Part shown: in pieces, positions 1 to 10,995 of the stretch | Position numbering within the stretch: the first letter of the stretch is position 1 | Layout of the letters: the number at the start of each line of letters is the position of its first letter | DNA from: Auanema rhodensis | Lineage: Eukaryota > Nematoda > Chromadorea > Rhabditida > Rhabditidae | DNA length: 64,000 nt | Assembly (NCBI GenBank): GCA_964057225.1 | Contig: OZ059898.1 | Location: 12,983,767-13,047,766 of the forward strand | Direction of reading: 5' to 3' | Notes under the pieces: generated by a model | Told to the model about the DNA's origin: nothing | The model's input: only the letters and a program-made list of their open reading frames with translations | Databases searched by the model: none | Program-made: the position numbers and the translations under genes

Positions 1-501
1 AATGCTGACCTTCAGATGATAACCTGAGAATACAACCGTTTATGGTTCAACTCATACATAGCTGGCCCACAATATCTCTTTCCTCTTTCCATATATCTTT
101 GTTTGAATTTAGAAAATTTGAATTTATAACATACAGTAATTCTAAATTATATACACATAGTTAGTCTTATTTAGCCTTCATATATGAGATCAGAATGTTG
201 TATGAATTCATTTCACATTTCAAATTCATTTTTCATCTCTCTTATCTCTCTTGATGATACTTTCCCTTTAAGCACGCAGTGTGTTCAGCTACAGCATCAA
301 TCATTTATCATTAGGTTTCAAAAAGTTATCATTCTTCAATTATCATGATGTTCTTTAATTTTTGTCACAAACTCTGTGTGTGTGAAGCCTAGTCTCTCTT
401 ATCGTTTACAACATAAGTTGATAACATAAAAACTATAGTTAACATGTAGTATATCTTGAAATACTATTATTCTATAGATAATTTCTAATGTTTCAGTTAA
501 A
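1..501. other. Upstream region of the collagen gene
   Basis: No coding region is visible. The sequence is AT-rich and holds short TC-rich stretches. The last bases before the collagen start codon read tttcag followed by ttaaa, which is a good 3' splice acceptor. In a nematode this is where a spliced leader would be joined, so the 5' UTR would be only a few bases long. A promoter is presumably here but I see no recognisable element. Confidence 0.5.
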
Positions 502-2214
502 ATGTTAAAAACGGATTCAAAAGAAGAAGATGCGATACGTTTACGTCGTACTGTCATCATAGCTGTAAGTTTGAAGTGAAAGTTGCAAACTTTTTTTAAA
601 CTTTAATATATTAATTTATTCTTGAAACTTGAACTCTTTACAGACTATTATATCAACTTTTGCTGTTTTCTCATCAATTATAACACTTCCATTAATATAT
701 ACTTACTTACAAGCTTTGCAAACTCATATGGCTGAAGAGATGACATATTGCAGAGTAAGTTTGATACTAAAGTTTCAAAATTGTAGCATTTTAAATAGTT
801 TACTGAATTATTAATTTCAAAAAAAATCTGCTCTGAAACTAACTTGAAACATAAAAAAACTTTTTTGCTGAGCAACATGTTCATTCAATTTAAATCTTGT
901 CAGGCACAAACTAGGGATATGTGGATTGAAGTGTTTGCTGTAGAAGATAGTTTACGAGAAAATTCAAGAAATCTCTCTAAACGATCAACGTCACAGAATC
1001 CTGATGCTTCAGCTGCTAGAGTTAGACGTGAATGGTCCTTTGGTCAATGGATAGATAATAGAGTTGGAAACCCAGCCGACAACGTTGAGTCAATCGATCC
1101 TAAGACAGATAATGTGCAAAGGAAAATAAGTTAGAAATACAAAATGTTTGGTTGCTATAAATAAATCTTCAGACTATAAACGATTCGGAAGAGATGACAC
1201 CGGTGCTTACCCAGACTATGGTGCCAAAACAGCTGCAATTGAGGATTTCGAACCAGCTTGTTTGAAATAATTTATCCTTTCCTTTTATTTATAGTATACA
1301 TGTTAGGTTGTTCGTGTCAACAAGGTCCACCAGGTCCACCTGGACCTCCTGGAGATGAAGGGATGCCTGGTTTTGATGGCAAAGCAGGAATTGATGGACC
1401 GAATGGGCGCGATGGCCAGGTGAGATTAGTTCAAAAAGCATATCTTATGATGCAAGTAGATATATTTATCAGCCATTTCATGTTTTTTCAGCTTTTGCCG
1501 CCTTTGAATAATCCACCAGAACCATGTGTTATCTGCCCTCCCGGAGCCCCAGGAGCACCTGGAGCTATGGGACCGAAAGGACCGCCAGGGCCTAGGGGAA
1601 CTCCAGGAATTCCAGGGCAGGTATGAAATCCTATCCGATCCGACAATTGAATTTGACTATTGAGAATTTATTTTAAGTTGTTGAGCGTAAGAGAGCGGTT
1701 GTATTCTCAAAATAATTCAGTAACAAAGATTTAATTGATTTTAAAATATTCCAGGATGGAAAGAAAGGAGAACCAGGAATGGCTGGACCTCCAGGACCAA
1801 CTGGTCGTCCTGGTAGGGTTGGACCCAAAGGATCTAAAGGAGAAGATGGCCGCGTGATCATTGTCAGTTCAATACGTGTCGTTTATGTCCAGTTAATCTC
1901 AAAATTATGTATTCAGGTTGCTGGGCCGCCTGGACCACCAGGAATTCCTGGAATACCAGGACCACCAGGAGTGAAGGGATTGAAAGGACCAGACGGAAAG
2001 CCTGGAAAACAGGGACCAGTAGGCTTACCAGGAGGTAAGTTCTCATTAAGCTGACCCCATCAACCATTAAAAACAACATTCTTTTTTAGACCCAGGACTA
2101 CCAGGTCTCGATGGACGTGAAGGAGTTCGCGGTGAACGAGGCCCTGTTGGATTGCCTGGACAAGGAGGTACGTGCGATCATTGTCCGCCACCTAGACTAC
2201 CTCCGGGATATTAA
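502..2214 (+). CDS. Nematode cuticle collagen
   Basis: Structural collagen of the cuticle, secreted by the hypodermis. Exons by eye: 502-564, 644-754, 904-~1129, ~1173-1259, 1307-1419, 1492-1620, 1755-~1848, 1918-~2034, 2090-2214. The N-terminus has a hydrophobic membrane segment (about residues 18-45). It is followed by an RVRR subtilisin-type cleavage site, as in nematode cuticle collagen pro-regions. Then come Cys-flanked Gly-X-Y blocks ([32 protein letters not shown]) and a C-terminal [13 protein letters not shown] tail that ends at the stop codon. The Cys residues beside the Gly-X-Y blocks are the family's cross-linking sites. The start at 502 is chosen because a tttcag acceptor lies just upstream. 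The donor after the block ending GEDGR is uncertain (two gt sites within 15 bases), so one short interruption of Gly-X-Y is not settled. I cannot assign a specific col/sqt/rol orthologue. Confidence 0.93.
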
Positions 2215-2463
2215 TCTGATCTAACTACTTACTCCAAGATATTTTCTGTGCAATCAGATTAGCCTAAAGAGTTTTACGAAGTATACGATTGAAATTGTGA
2301 AATAGAAACTGACTAATATTACATCATAATTCATTCCAAATCTTGTTTTCTGTCCTCATATTTTCCTTTATCTGTTATATCTTGCATATTTTAATCTTCA
2401 AATATGTTCTCAGAGTTCAAAAGTCTTTCAAATCTTAATAATATGTTTTTTTCTTCAAAGTTG

Positions 2464-2469
2464 TTTATT
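2464..2469 (-). promoter_or_regulatory. Poly(A) signal of the first GST gene
   Basis: AATAAA on the minus strand, about 15 bases after the stop codon of the GST gene at 2484. The paralogue has the same signal at a similar distance (5443-5448), which supports both. Confidence 0.6.
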
Positions 2470-2483
2470 AAAAAAAAGTGAAA

Positions 2484-3473
2484 TTAGTAAGATGTGACAG
2501 GGCGGACTTCCATCCATTGCTTCAAAAGAGGAATAGAAGTGACTTTCTTGAAGTGAGCCTTGACCTGAAAGCCAGAGAAATGAATTATCCATAGAAGATG
2601 AAGCATATTTCAATCAAATAAATTAAATTTTCTCAAATTTCATACCTCTGGGTAAGCATCAGCGTACTCAGGAATCAACCCAGTGAGAGTAAAGATGTGC
2701 TCAGCGAGAATGAGATCAGCAAAAGTGAGTTCACCACCAGCCAAGAAACCTGAAATGATTTCATAAAGCAGGAAATAAGCAAAACAAACGTACCAGTTGT
2801 ACTTTTCTTGAGATAGTTGGTCATGAAACGAAGATATTTGTCACGAGCTGGTAACAAAACCTCATTCTTCGCTTGCTCCTGAAAAGAAAGGGTTGAACTT
2901 GCTCAAGATTTATGTTTTTTTTATGGAATTTGACGAAACTGAGTTCTCGAGTATATATTAGAAATTCTCACCAATTCTTCTGGAGTATGGGGGAAAATTC
3001 CAACAGCTTTGTAATAGTAAGGCTTGATCTCAGTGTAGAAATCTTTGTATTGATCAGCGAGAGCATCAACGATAGCTTGCTCGTAAGAGCTCTTGCCATA
3101 GAAGCCTTAAGTTCATAGTTAACAGCCTAATTCAAGTTTCTGAAAACTTACCGTATTGTTTGGCGAGGTAACGAACAATAGCAAGAGATTGTGGAATCAC
3201 TTGTCCGTCAACTTCAAGAATTGGCATTTGCTCGAATGGAAGAGCTGGAAGTAAACGCATGAAGTGATAAACTTTTATATCCAATACTTACTAGGTTTAA
3301 CATTTTGCCACTGTTCAATAGGAACACGCTTATCTTCAAAGGGAATTTCAGCTAAGTGGAAAATCTATAACACATAACGCTCAAAATAATAATGAGAAAC
3401 TGTAAAATGTTACCTGGCGAGCAATCTCACCAAATCCACGTCCAGGGAAGTAAGTAAGCTTGTAGTTGACCAT
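2484..3473 (-). CDS. Glutathione S-transferase, sigma-type, copy 1
   Basis: Cytosolic detoxification enzyme that conjugates glutathione to electrophiles; nematode sigma-type GSTs also bind haem and prostaglandin substrates. Seven exons encode about 208 residues, the usual length. The N-terminal thioredoxin-like domain starts MVNYKLTYFPGRGFGEIARQ, with the catalytic Tyr in the YFxxRG context. Exon 3 carries the glutathione-binding cis-Pro and Gln-Ser region (MPILEVDGQVIPQSLAIVRY). The helical C-terminal domain includes FLAGGELTFADLILAEHIFT, the conserved N-capping and hydrophobic staple region. The gene ends MEVRPVTSY-stop. It is a tandem paralogue of the gene at 5470-6457 on the same strand, with matching intron positions; the last exons and the last intron are nearly identical to that copy. 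No break is seen. Confidence 0.93.
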
Positions 3474-4536
3474 AGCTATTTGAGAACTTGTATGAACCTA
3501 TAACATATGCGATGAGGCACTGTATTAAATCATATATATGATAAGGACACAAGGCATAATGAGAAAACCAGAGCCAGTTTTTGAACAGAATATTCTTGGT
3601 AAATCCGTGGCTTAGTGAGCGAAATCGCGAGTGAAAATAAATAGAAAAGAATAACAGAAATGATATTATAGTTCGATCAAAATGTGAACCACACAGAAAT
3701 GTAAACTCTGAGTGTTCATATGTTAGAGTCTGGATAATCAGACGAAGAGAGAAAAAAAAGAGAAAATGTGGCAAGTCATTGCTTGTCTAAATTGACTCTT
3801 ACTGTTACTTCATCAGACATCGAGATTTAAACATCTAGGAAAGTATGAAACTCGCATTTTTTCGCAAACTATTATTTACTTATATTTCGATAATAGAAAA
3901 AATATTGATTTAAGTCTTATGAGATTAAGAGAAAACGAATAAAACATAACAACATCCAAATATATATAAAGTTAAAAGAAGATCTCGTTTATCCCTTACT
4001 GTGATTGGAATGAAATGAAGAAAAATATTTGATGACACGCTGCTTCTCTACATATACAAATTCAAATAATATAAAGCTACATATACATATTATATTTGAA
4101 ACAGTTTCACAGCTGGTAATAAGCTAATGAAGTAAAGTATATGAGAAAATACTTGTTGATATTCATAAACAAATTTCTCAATTTGTATTAAAATTTCAGT
4201 TTTTGTTCAAATTCAAATCACCCGTAAACGACTGTTAACTTTACATATATTTTGAAATAACTACGTGGAGAATGTAGTTTGTAGTCAAAGGAAATTTATA
4301 AACTTTAACTTCAGAGAAAGAAATGTTATTTGTTTAATATATTCTTGTTGATACAACTCTGTTGACTTTCTTGATAAGAAGGTTCGACTGAAATTGTATT
4401 CAAAAGGTTGCCATGAAATGTACTATAGGAGAACTTGATGATGATAAAGCTTACAAGTAAGTAAAAGAAAACAATATTTTTGTTAAAAAATCTAATCATT
4501 ATTTGAAGGCCAATTGTTCTAACTAATCAAGCCTTG

Positions 4537-4588
4537 AATTTATGGTTGTGCAATTGACGCTTAATTTATGGTTGTGCAATCGACGCTT
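4537..4588. repeat. 26 bp direct repeat, two copies
   Basis: Two adjacent copies of a 26-base unit beginning aatttatggttgtgcaat, at 4537-4562 and 4563-4588, differing at one base (t/c). No function is evident. Confidence 0.85.
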
Positions 4589-5442
4589 TACATATTTGAA
4601 TACAACCGGATTAACCAAAAAAATCGTTAAAAATGGCTTTTACACATTTTTTTCAAATTTGAAATTTATTTCTTATTTATGATTGAAAAACAAACATAAT
4701 ACCGGCTGTGACGAAATATTGATTATTCATAAAAGCATATTTTATGTATACTTGTTATGATCATTTCTGCAATCATCTTCATAATGTTTCAAGTTTCCCT
4801 ACTATGTCTCTGTTATGAAATTTCACACGGAAGTATTTTTTCCAGAAAATATTAAAAGAATTTTCAGCAAACAGGAAATTGTATATAATGTAAACAGCCT
4901 TTTGATTAACAGTGCTAAGTCAGTAGTACACGAACCGCTAAGGTGTTGCTGATGTATTGCCAGGAGGTGCAAAAGAATCTGAATACTTCAAAGTATATAT
5001 CTTTTATACAAATACACAAGAAAATAAAGAATTCTTTATTTGATTGGAAATAGCCTAGGGTTGTTGATGAGATGAGATGTACAGCACTTAGCAATGCCAA
5101 TGGCTTCCTATAGTAAGCTGTATTAAGATCTGGTACGCCAAATTTTTATCCAAACAAAATTATATAAAAATATTTCTTCCGTAATTTTTTTCAAAACACG
5201 TAGCTGCTCTCCTTTTTTATTGGAAATTATTATTTTCGCATTATTATTCATCATTTTTTCAACAATTATTTCATGATGACGTAAGAAATAATTTATAACT
5301 TTCGTCAAATGTTTTGATCTTATTTTTTGATTTTTTACTTGGAAAGAGAGAAATATTTTATTTCTTACTATGAAACTCTATAGTAACTATGATTGTTGTG
5401 CATATTGTAATGCTTAAAAATATTTGTTCTTCCTTGATGCAC

Positions 5443-5448
5443 TTTATT
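5443..5448 (-). promoter_or_regulatory. Poly(A) signal of the second GST gene
   Basis: AATAAA on the minus strand about 22 bases beyond the stop codon of the GST at 5470, matching the arrangement at the paralogue. Confidence 0.6.
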
Positions 5449-5469
5449 AAAAAAAAAAAAGAAAAAAAA

Positions 5470-6457
5470 TTAAAAATTGGTAACTGGGCGAGTCTCGATC
5501 CATTGCTTCAAAAGAGGAATAGAAGTGACTTTCTTGAAGTGAGCCTTGACCTGAAAGCCAGAGAAATGAATTATCCATAGAAGATGAAGCATATTTCAAT
5601 CAAATAAATTAAATTTTCTCAAATTTCATACCTCTGGGTAAGCATCAGCGTACTCAGGAATGAACCCAGTGAGAGTAAAGATGTGCTCAGCGAGAATGAG
5701 ATCAGCAAAAGTGAGTTCACCACCAGCCAAGAAACCTGAAAAGTTTGAATGAGTGATTACAGAAAGATGATTTTCTATTACCGCTTGAACTTTTCTTGAG
5801 ATAGTTGGTCATGTAACGAAGATATTTTTCACGAGCTGGGAACAAAATTTCATTCTTCGCTTGCTCCTGAAACAACAACGATGAACCAAGTATTAACAAA
5901 ATGAAAATTGAATTAATTTAACATTTGAATGAAGTCATACCAATTCTTCTGGAGTATGGGGGAACACTCCAATTGCCTTGTAGTAATACTGCTTGATCTC
6001 AACGTAGAAATCCTTGTATTGATCAGCGAGAGCATCAACAATAGCTTGCTCGTAAGGGCATTTTCCATAGTAGCCTTCAAGTAGTTAGGTTCAAGTTCAC
6101 GCCAAAGATAAGGTAACATTTCTGAAAACTTACCGTATTGTTTGGCGAGGTAACGAACAATAGCAAGAGATTGTGGGATCACTTGTCCGTCAATTTCAAG
6201 AATTGGCATTTGCTCGAATGGAAGAGCTGAAAGTAAACGCATGAAGTGATAAGCTCTAATATCCCAAGCTCACTATTCTTAATGGATGCCCATTTGTCCA
6301 TAGGAACACGGTTATCCTCGAATGGAACCTCAGCAAGATGGAAGATCTGGAAAAATTAGAAGATGAATGACTACGCTACATGAACGTCTGAAGATACCTG
6401 GCGAGCAATCTCACCAAGACCACGTCCAGGGAAGTAAGTAAGCTTGTAGTTGACCAT
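5470..6457 (-). CDS. Glutathione S-transferase, sigma-type, copy 2
   Basis: Second tandem GST, same fold, length and exon structure as the gene at 2484-3473. It starts MVNYKLTYFPGRGLGEIARQ and ends WIETRPVTNF-stop. Exon 2 differs most (PFEDNRVPMDKWASIKN against PFEDKRVPIEQWQNVKP in copy 1). Exon 4 begins GYYGKCPYEQ against GFYGKSSYEQ. The catalytic Tyr and the glutathione-site residues are kept, so both copies should be active. Introns 2 to 5 have diverged, but the last intron and the neighbouring exons are almost base-for-base identical to copy 1, which points to recent gene conversion. The 5' flank also matches copy 1, so the two are probably regulated alike. Confidence 0.93.
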
Positions 6458-7583
6458 TGCTATTTGAGAACTTGTATGAACCTATAACATATGCGATGCG
6501 TTGCTCTATATATACTCAGTAGGTTCATTGAATAAAAACCAGTTCTTGAACAGAATATTCTCGTTCTATCTGTGCTGCTTTGTTCTTGCATAACTTGCAC
6601 ACAAACTCAGTGAAATCATGGTGGAAATAAATAGAAAATTATGGTGAAATGATGGAAAAATGATGACAAATAAAAGAGACAAAGTTACATTCATTCAAAA
6701 AAATTGACATGGCGAAGAGACATCTCAAGAGAGATAGAGAAAGAAAGACGATTGGCCAGCGCGAATAATAACTGCCTAGGAGAGTCGGGCATGGCTGTCT
6801 CTGCTTGCCTGTGGTCTACAGCACTTGGGCGTTGTGGTAGCCCTATACTACCTCAACATCTTTTGTTCCTGCTTTTCCCTCTCATTCTATACTACACATC
6901 AGTATTTTTCCCCAATGAACCTTGAACAATGTATTTGGCTCCGCCTTTAGTACTATCACTTAGTTCTTTTTCTTAATATAGTTTGTAATTGTCCAACAAC
7001 TGTGCAAAGAAGTGCAGAAGTGAGAGTAACAACAATCATATTCATACTAGACTCAAAGAACATCCGTGATAAAACATCGGGTGATGATAATACAAAAACA
7101 GTCGATCAAATGGTTCAGCATAGGGCTAGTTAGAGACATAGAGACCAATGAATTCGATCTAGGCAATAGCTATGCAATTGTCCGATTCATTTTCGGCCTT
7201 GTGTACAATTATTTTTGAAAAAGAGAGGCACATCAATTCATGTGGTAACGGGATGATGTTTTTCCGTTTTTCAATCCTTTTGAAGGTCAAAAAACAAAAA
7301 GAGAGAGAGAGAGAAATAGAACACCAGATTGAGTCAGAAATGACGTGGTAACGCTCTTGAACCTCTTGCCGTTTTTTCATAAAATATTGAGAATTAAGGG
7401 GGTAAAATGTTGTTACAACTACTTTTTCAAAAAAGATTTGAAAATAAATAATATGCGTACAACAAAAATTGAAAGATTTATCACCGTTTATAATACAGAA
7501 TTCAAACATCAGAGACCTACAATCACATAAAGTTATAGTTGAACTCTGTAACAATACGAAGAGAAAGAACTAAGAAGGGAAAT

Positions 7584-7632
7584 AGAAGAAGAAGAAGAAG
7601 AAGAAGAAGAAGGAAAAGAAGAAGAAGACGAA
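7584..7632. repeat. GAA-rich microsatellite
   Basis: About ten consecutive GAA units followed by a degenerate GAA/GGA continuation. This produces a long Ser-rich or Glu-rich open frame that is not a gene. Confidence 0.85.
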
Positions 7633-7758
7633 CAAATCGAAGTGATAAGAGGAAATGATTTAGAATAATTGAATATTTTCTTCAAATTTTGAAATAAAAA
7701 AGATATTTTTAGAATATTGATAGAATGAATATTCATTTCATATGTAATCCAATGTATT

Positions 7759-7761
<3 letters not shown>

Positions 7762-7807
<46 letters not shown>
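7762..7807. repeat. TA dinucleotide microsatellite
   Basis: About 23 uninterrupted TA/AT units. Confidence 0.95.
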
Positions 7808-7810
<3 letters not shown>

Positions 7811-8025
7811 CTATAATTCATCAGTGGTTCCTTATTATGATTATCGCTGTAGTTCTTAGTATGTATTTTTAAATTTGTTATTGTGATTAGATTCATATGT
7901 GTATTTGCCAAAAGTTGAACTTTAAAGAATAAAAAAAATGAATTTAATAGTTCTAGAGGATAATTTACTACAACAATCACTTTGACATCAAAGAAACATA
8001 AAAATTAAAATACAATAACCCGAAT

Positions 8026-8818
8026 TCAGTATTTACTTCCTGTTTTTCCCATTGCTGTAGCTGTTCCAGTCCTCGTAGTACCCGCAGCTGTTAAGCCGGA
8101 GGTGAACGCGGTTGTTGTTGCACCTCCTATAGTTGTCGTTTTTCCTCCACTTTTTCCTTTGCTACTGCTACCGCCACCGCTGCTCATATTACCCATGATG
8201 TCGCAGACGTATTCCACATAGCGACAGTCAGTTGCTCCAAGTATTCTCCATTGAATCTGAACTTTGTGATAAGTTTTATGTAGCAAGAAAGGGCATAGCA
8301 TCGATAATGTTCTACCTTGGATAATCTTTTCTTATTCAAGTATACACCTGTAGCATTTGCGAATCCATATATCACGAGCAAAGCCATAATACTAGCAATG
8401 CCTAATGCAGCGCCGTGAACATGAAGATTTACTGCTTTTAGAGCTGAAAACAATGTGATAAGTTCATTGATATGCTCAAGTTATAAATACCTAATGTTCC
8501 TGAAATGGTTTATAATGAATACATTAAAGCACTGAAATCAACCACAATTGATTTGGAAAATAATTAATTTATCCGACCTATTTCTTTCAAATATTGTTGT
8601 TTTCTAACAATTCGTTTTTGATTTCTGAATCTTGTTTACCTGGTCGAGGATGATTACTCTTATCAGCCGCAGCGAAGCACATTGTAATTGTTGCTAGTAT
8701 AAAGATCCGCAACACATGATGACTTAAAAGTAATTACTCAAGTATTTGAAATTCAAGTTGCAAAATATTTTTTCTCAAAACGTTTTATAAAGACATACCA
8801 CATTTTCCCTATTTTCAT
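8026..8818 (-). CDS. Small secreted or membrane protein, Thr/Gly-rich tail
   Basis: Not a recognised family. Exons by eye run from ATG at 8818 (MKIGKMC) through an exon that completes a signal peptide (HHVLRIFILATITMCFAAA). The next exon has a hydrophobic segment (ALGIASIMALLVIYGFA), and the last reads IQWRILGATDCRYVEYVCDI before a Gly/Ser/Thr/Lys-rich tail. The hydrophobic segment could be a single transmembrane helix. The low-complexity tail (GATTTAFTSGLTAAGTT and similar) may be a glycosylation region. Splice sites are consensus and phases agree across all joins. The gene lies 168 bases downstream of the next gene on the same strand, a spacing compatible with a trans-spliced operon. Function unknown. 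Confidence 0.7.
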
Positions 8819-8986
8819 AGAAGTACAACCTATTTTTGAAAAAAATATTTCAGAATGACGTTGGTGTTAGATTATCACTACGTGGAATTTACGTGTACTG
8901 TATAATGAACAACTTTACGAGCTTTATAATCGACCATTTTTACAAGCAATATGTTTATAGTGCATAATATTGTTAATTACATATTT

Positions 8987-10031
8987 TCAAATAAAAAAAA
9001 CAACAAGAAACAATAACAAATTCAAGCTCATGCTTATATTTGCTGAATTCAATTGACATCCAGGTAATAAAGCTTCCGTCGGTCTCACAATCAGCTCACG
9101 AATAAGCTGCCAAGCTCTGTAACCACATTCGTATCGTACTGGATGTCGTACACAATCGACGTAGTTTCTCATGGCTCTGAAATTAATAGAAAAGGTCTTG
9201 GTTGATTTTAGAAAAATTATGCTCACCCGCATGCTGCAGCATTTCGCGTGCTGATGTCACTTTTTTGCGGAACTTTACGAGTATCAGCAACCATTTCAGC
9301 TTGACATTGCATCATTTCAGCTCTTGTTAAAGTTTTCGTGAAACAGTCAAAGTTTCTCATCAATTCTTAACAATTGTTTGAATGAGAAAGAAAAAATTAA
9401 ACGAACAAACCTCCATAACCATCTCGACATATAAAATCAAGAACTTTCAAAGCTGCATCGTATCGGAATCTAGCTTTGGAACTATCAAAGCATACATCTT
9501 TGTATGGCTCTATACATAAGTCAAAGATGAAGAAATTACTGAAATAAGGTTTAATGCTGATTTTCAATATCTTACTTACTCGCAAACATCACTGAAATAT
9601 TCTCGAGTCTTGCTCATAAAATGTTGCCACGATAAGCTTCCACCATCTTCAGCTAAGGCTCCCACTTTGTACAAAGGATCAGCACATTGTCTAACCCTTT
9701 CTTGTTCTTTTGGTCCACATTCTCTTGAAATCCTTTCATCTGCAGATTGCATGACAAGTCCATGAGGAGGAGAACCTATAACAGCTGTGAACGGCACAGT
9801 TAAGTTTTTATCCTGGAAGAATATCATGATACTTGAAGGTTAAGCTGATAAACTTACACCAAGTTGAACGTAATTCATAGGACCAGGTGATTGAATATAG
9901 GGGATAAAAATCTGAGATTGTTGTGCGAGTTGATTCAAAGGTTGTTGATAATGAAAATCGTCATAGAGACTTTGAGCTTGAGTTGCAAAACATAATAAAG
10001 CTGTCAAAAAGGAAAAAGTGACTGTACACAT
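8987..10031 (-). CDS. Cys-rich secreted protein, probable GPI anchor
   Basis: Extracellular protein of unknown function. It begins with a clear signal peptide (MCTVTFSFLTALLCFATQAQ). A Gln-rich stretch follows, then a Cys-rich region of five exons with regularly spaced Cys (RECGPKEQERVRQC; SDVCD; LCIEPYKDVCF; FICRDGYG; NFDCF; MMQCQAEM; AACGAMRNYVDCVRHP; RYECGYRAW; LLPGC). The C-terminus is a 14-residue hydrophobic stretch after a small-residue cluster (NSANISMSLNLLLF), the layout of a GPI-attachment signal. Cys spacing resembles nematode secreted domains of the CPG4 or DUF19 kind, but I cannot decide which without a profile search. All joins keep frame at consensus splice sites. Confidence 0.78.
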
Positions 10032-10587
10032 TGAGCTAGTGGAATATGCTTAAGTAAGCTTTTGAAATTAGCTAGTTGCTGATTTCTGAAGTTTTCACTA
10101 ATGGTATCTAAGAAGCTGGACTAAACAGCTAAATGCCCAAAGACTGAAATCAGGTAAGAGCGATTGAGAGATTTGGATAAGTGGATGACGAAGAAGGAGG
10201 GTCCCATAAGCAAGAAGATTGGTTCTAGCTTATGTTTGCTTATTATGACACATGTCATTCGGCTTCCGCGTATGGTCAACCTATTAACGCCAAACTCAAT
10301 CAGACACGAAGAACTATATAGTTTCTCTTTTCTGCTCGGTTTGTATATGGAGTAGTAGCATATAATCATTGGTTATCTAATTGGTTAGAGAAGAAGACTA
10401 GCGGGAGAGATTAGGAGGGAAATGAGAAGATACAACGAAGCAAGGTAACCAAGATGATAGAAGCTATTCTTTCCTTTCATATACACACACATAGAGTCAA
10501 CGAACTGTCTATTTAAACGATTTATAACGATGATGACAATCTTCTGAATCTGCGATATGACGTATGTTTGTCTCAATACTAAATCCT
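10032..10587. other. Intergenic
   Basis: No gene seen. Overlapping open stretches occur on both strands between 10121 and 10591, none with recognisable content or splice structure. Confidence 0.5.
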
Positions 10588-10995
10588 TCATAATATATTT
10601 GAAATCTCCAATATTACATCACCAGCATTCACTTTGTCGCCAACATTTTTGTGAATTGACCGGATATATCCACAGTTATCCTATAATTAATTAATAATAT
10701 TTTTGATGTTTATTGAATAGAAGACGCCAACCAATATATCATGAGTTACATCAACTTTCATGGTGTTTATCACAAACCCTGGTTGGGATTTTGTCACTTG
10801 CTGATCCGGTTTTACCTAAAATAAACTTACATATTCCAAAAATTACATCAATACTTACAAGAATTTCGGTTAGAATTCCTGAATTCATAGCTATTACCTT
10901 ACGAATTTTCTGAAATACGATCTTGGTTTAAAGCCTCTTTATACATGTAATACCTCATTTTCACTTAATTTATTTGTCAAATCAGCTCCAGTCAT
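10588..10995 (-). CDS. Free-standing biotinyl/lipoyl-type domain protein
   Basis: Four exons (10954-10995, 10859-10909, 10732-10815, 10588-10680), all introns phase 0 and about 44-51 bases, encode 89 residues. After a 14-residue leader (MTGADLTNKLSENE), the whole protein is one hammerhead domain. A first strand set reads VIAMNSGILTEILVKPDQQV. The attachment-turn equivalent is VINTMKVDVTHDIL, and the second half is GYIRSIHKNVGDKVNAGDVI. This matches the pseudo-symmetric biotinyl domain of carboxylases, in which EAMKM carries biotin on Lys; here it is NTMKV, so the Lys is kept but the flanking Ala and second Met are changed. The third intron has a weak donor (gttggc). No mitochondrial targeting peptide is obvious. 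It could be an acceptor protein for biotin or lipoate, a non-modified structural relative, or a relic of a carboxylase subunit that stayed open. Confidence 0.72.

Larger units (their letters stand above)
3474..5469. other. Intergenic region between the GST copies
   Basis: About 2 kb, AT-rich. The first 45 bases upstream of the GST start are almost identical to those of the second copy and contain a tatag acceptor, so a spliced 5' leader is likely. A further block near 3569-3598 (gttcttgaacagaatattct-like) also recurs upstream of copy 2. A 26 bp direct repeat lies at 4537-4588. No convincing gene is seen; a 15-codon open stretch ending in a gtaagt donor at 4411-4456 has no partner exon. Confidence 0.5.
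6458..8025. other. Intergenic region with simple repeats
   Basis: No gene that I can support. The GST copy 2 promoter lies at its left end. Open stretches at 6704-6925 (+) and 7159-7554 (-) have no recognisable content, no paired exons and run through simple repeats. It contains a GAA-rich tract near 7584-7632 and a TA microsatellite at 7762-7807. Confidence 0.5.

Noticed and set aside
3427-3774. Minus-strand open frame of 115 codons overlapping the first GST exon
   Set aside because: It enters the GST exon in the wrong frame for the family, is Phe/Ser-rich and lies in the GST promoter and leader region.
4411-4456. ATG with 15 codons and a gtaagt donor (plus strand)
   Set aside because: Looks like a first exon, but no in-frame second exon with an acceptor could be found downstream.
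6704-6925. Plus-strand 73-codon frame
   Set aside because: No signal, no splice partners, no recognised motif; composition changes midway.
7159-7736. Minus-strand frames with Ser runs
   Set aside because: Produced by the GAA microsatellite.
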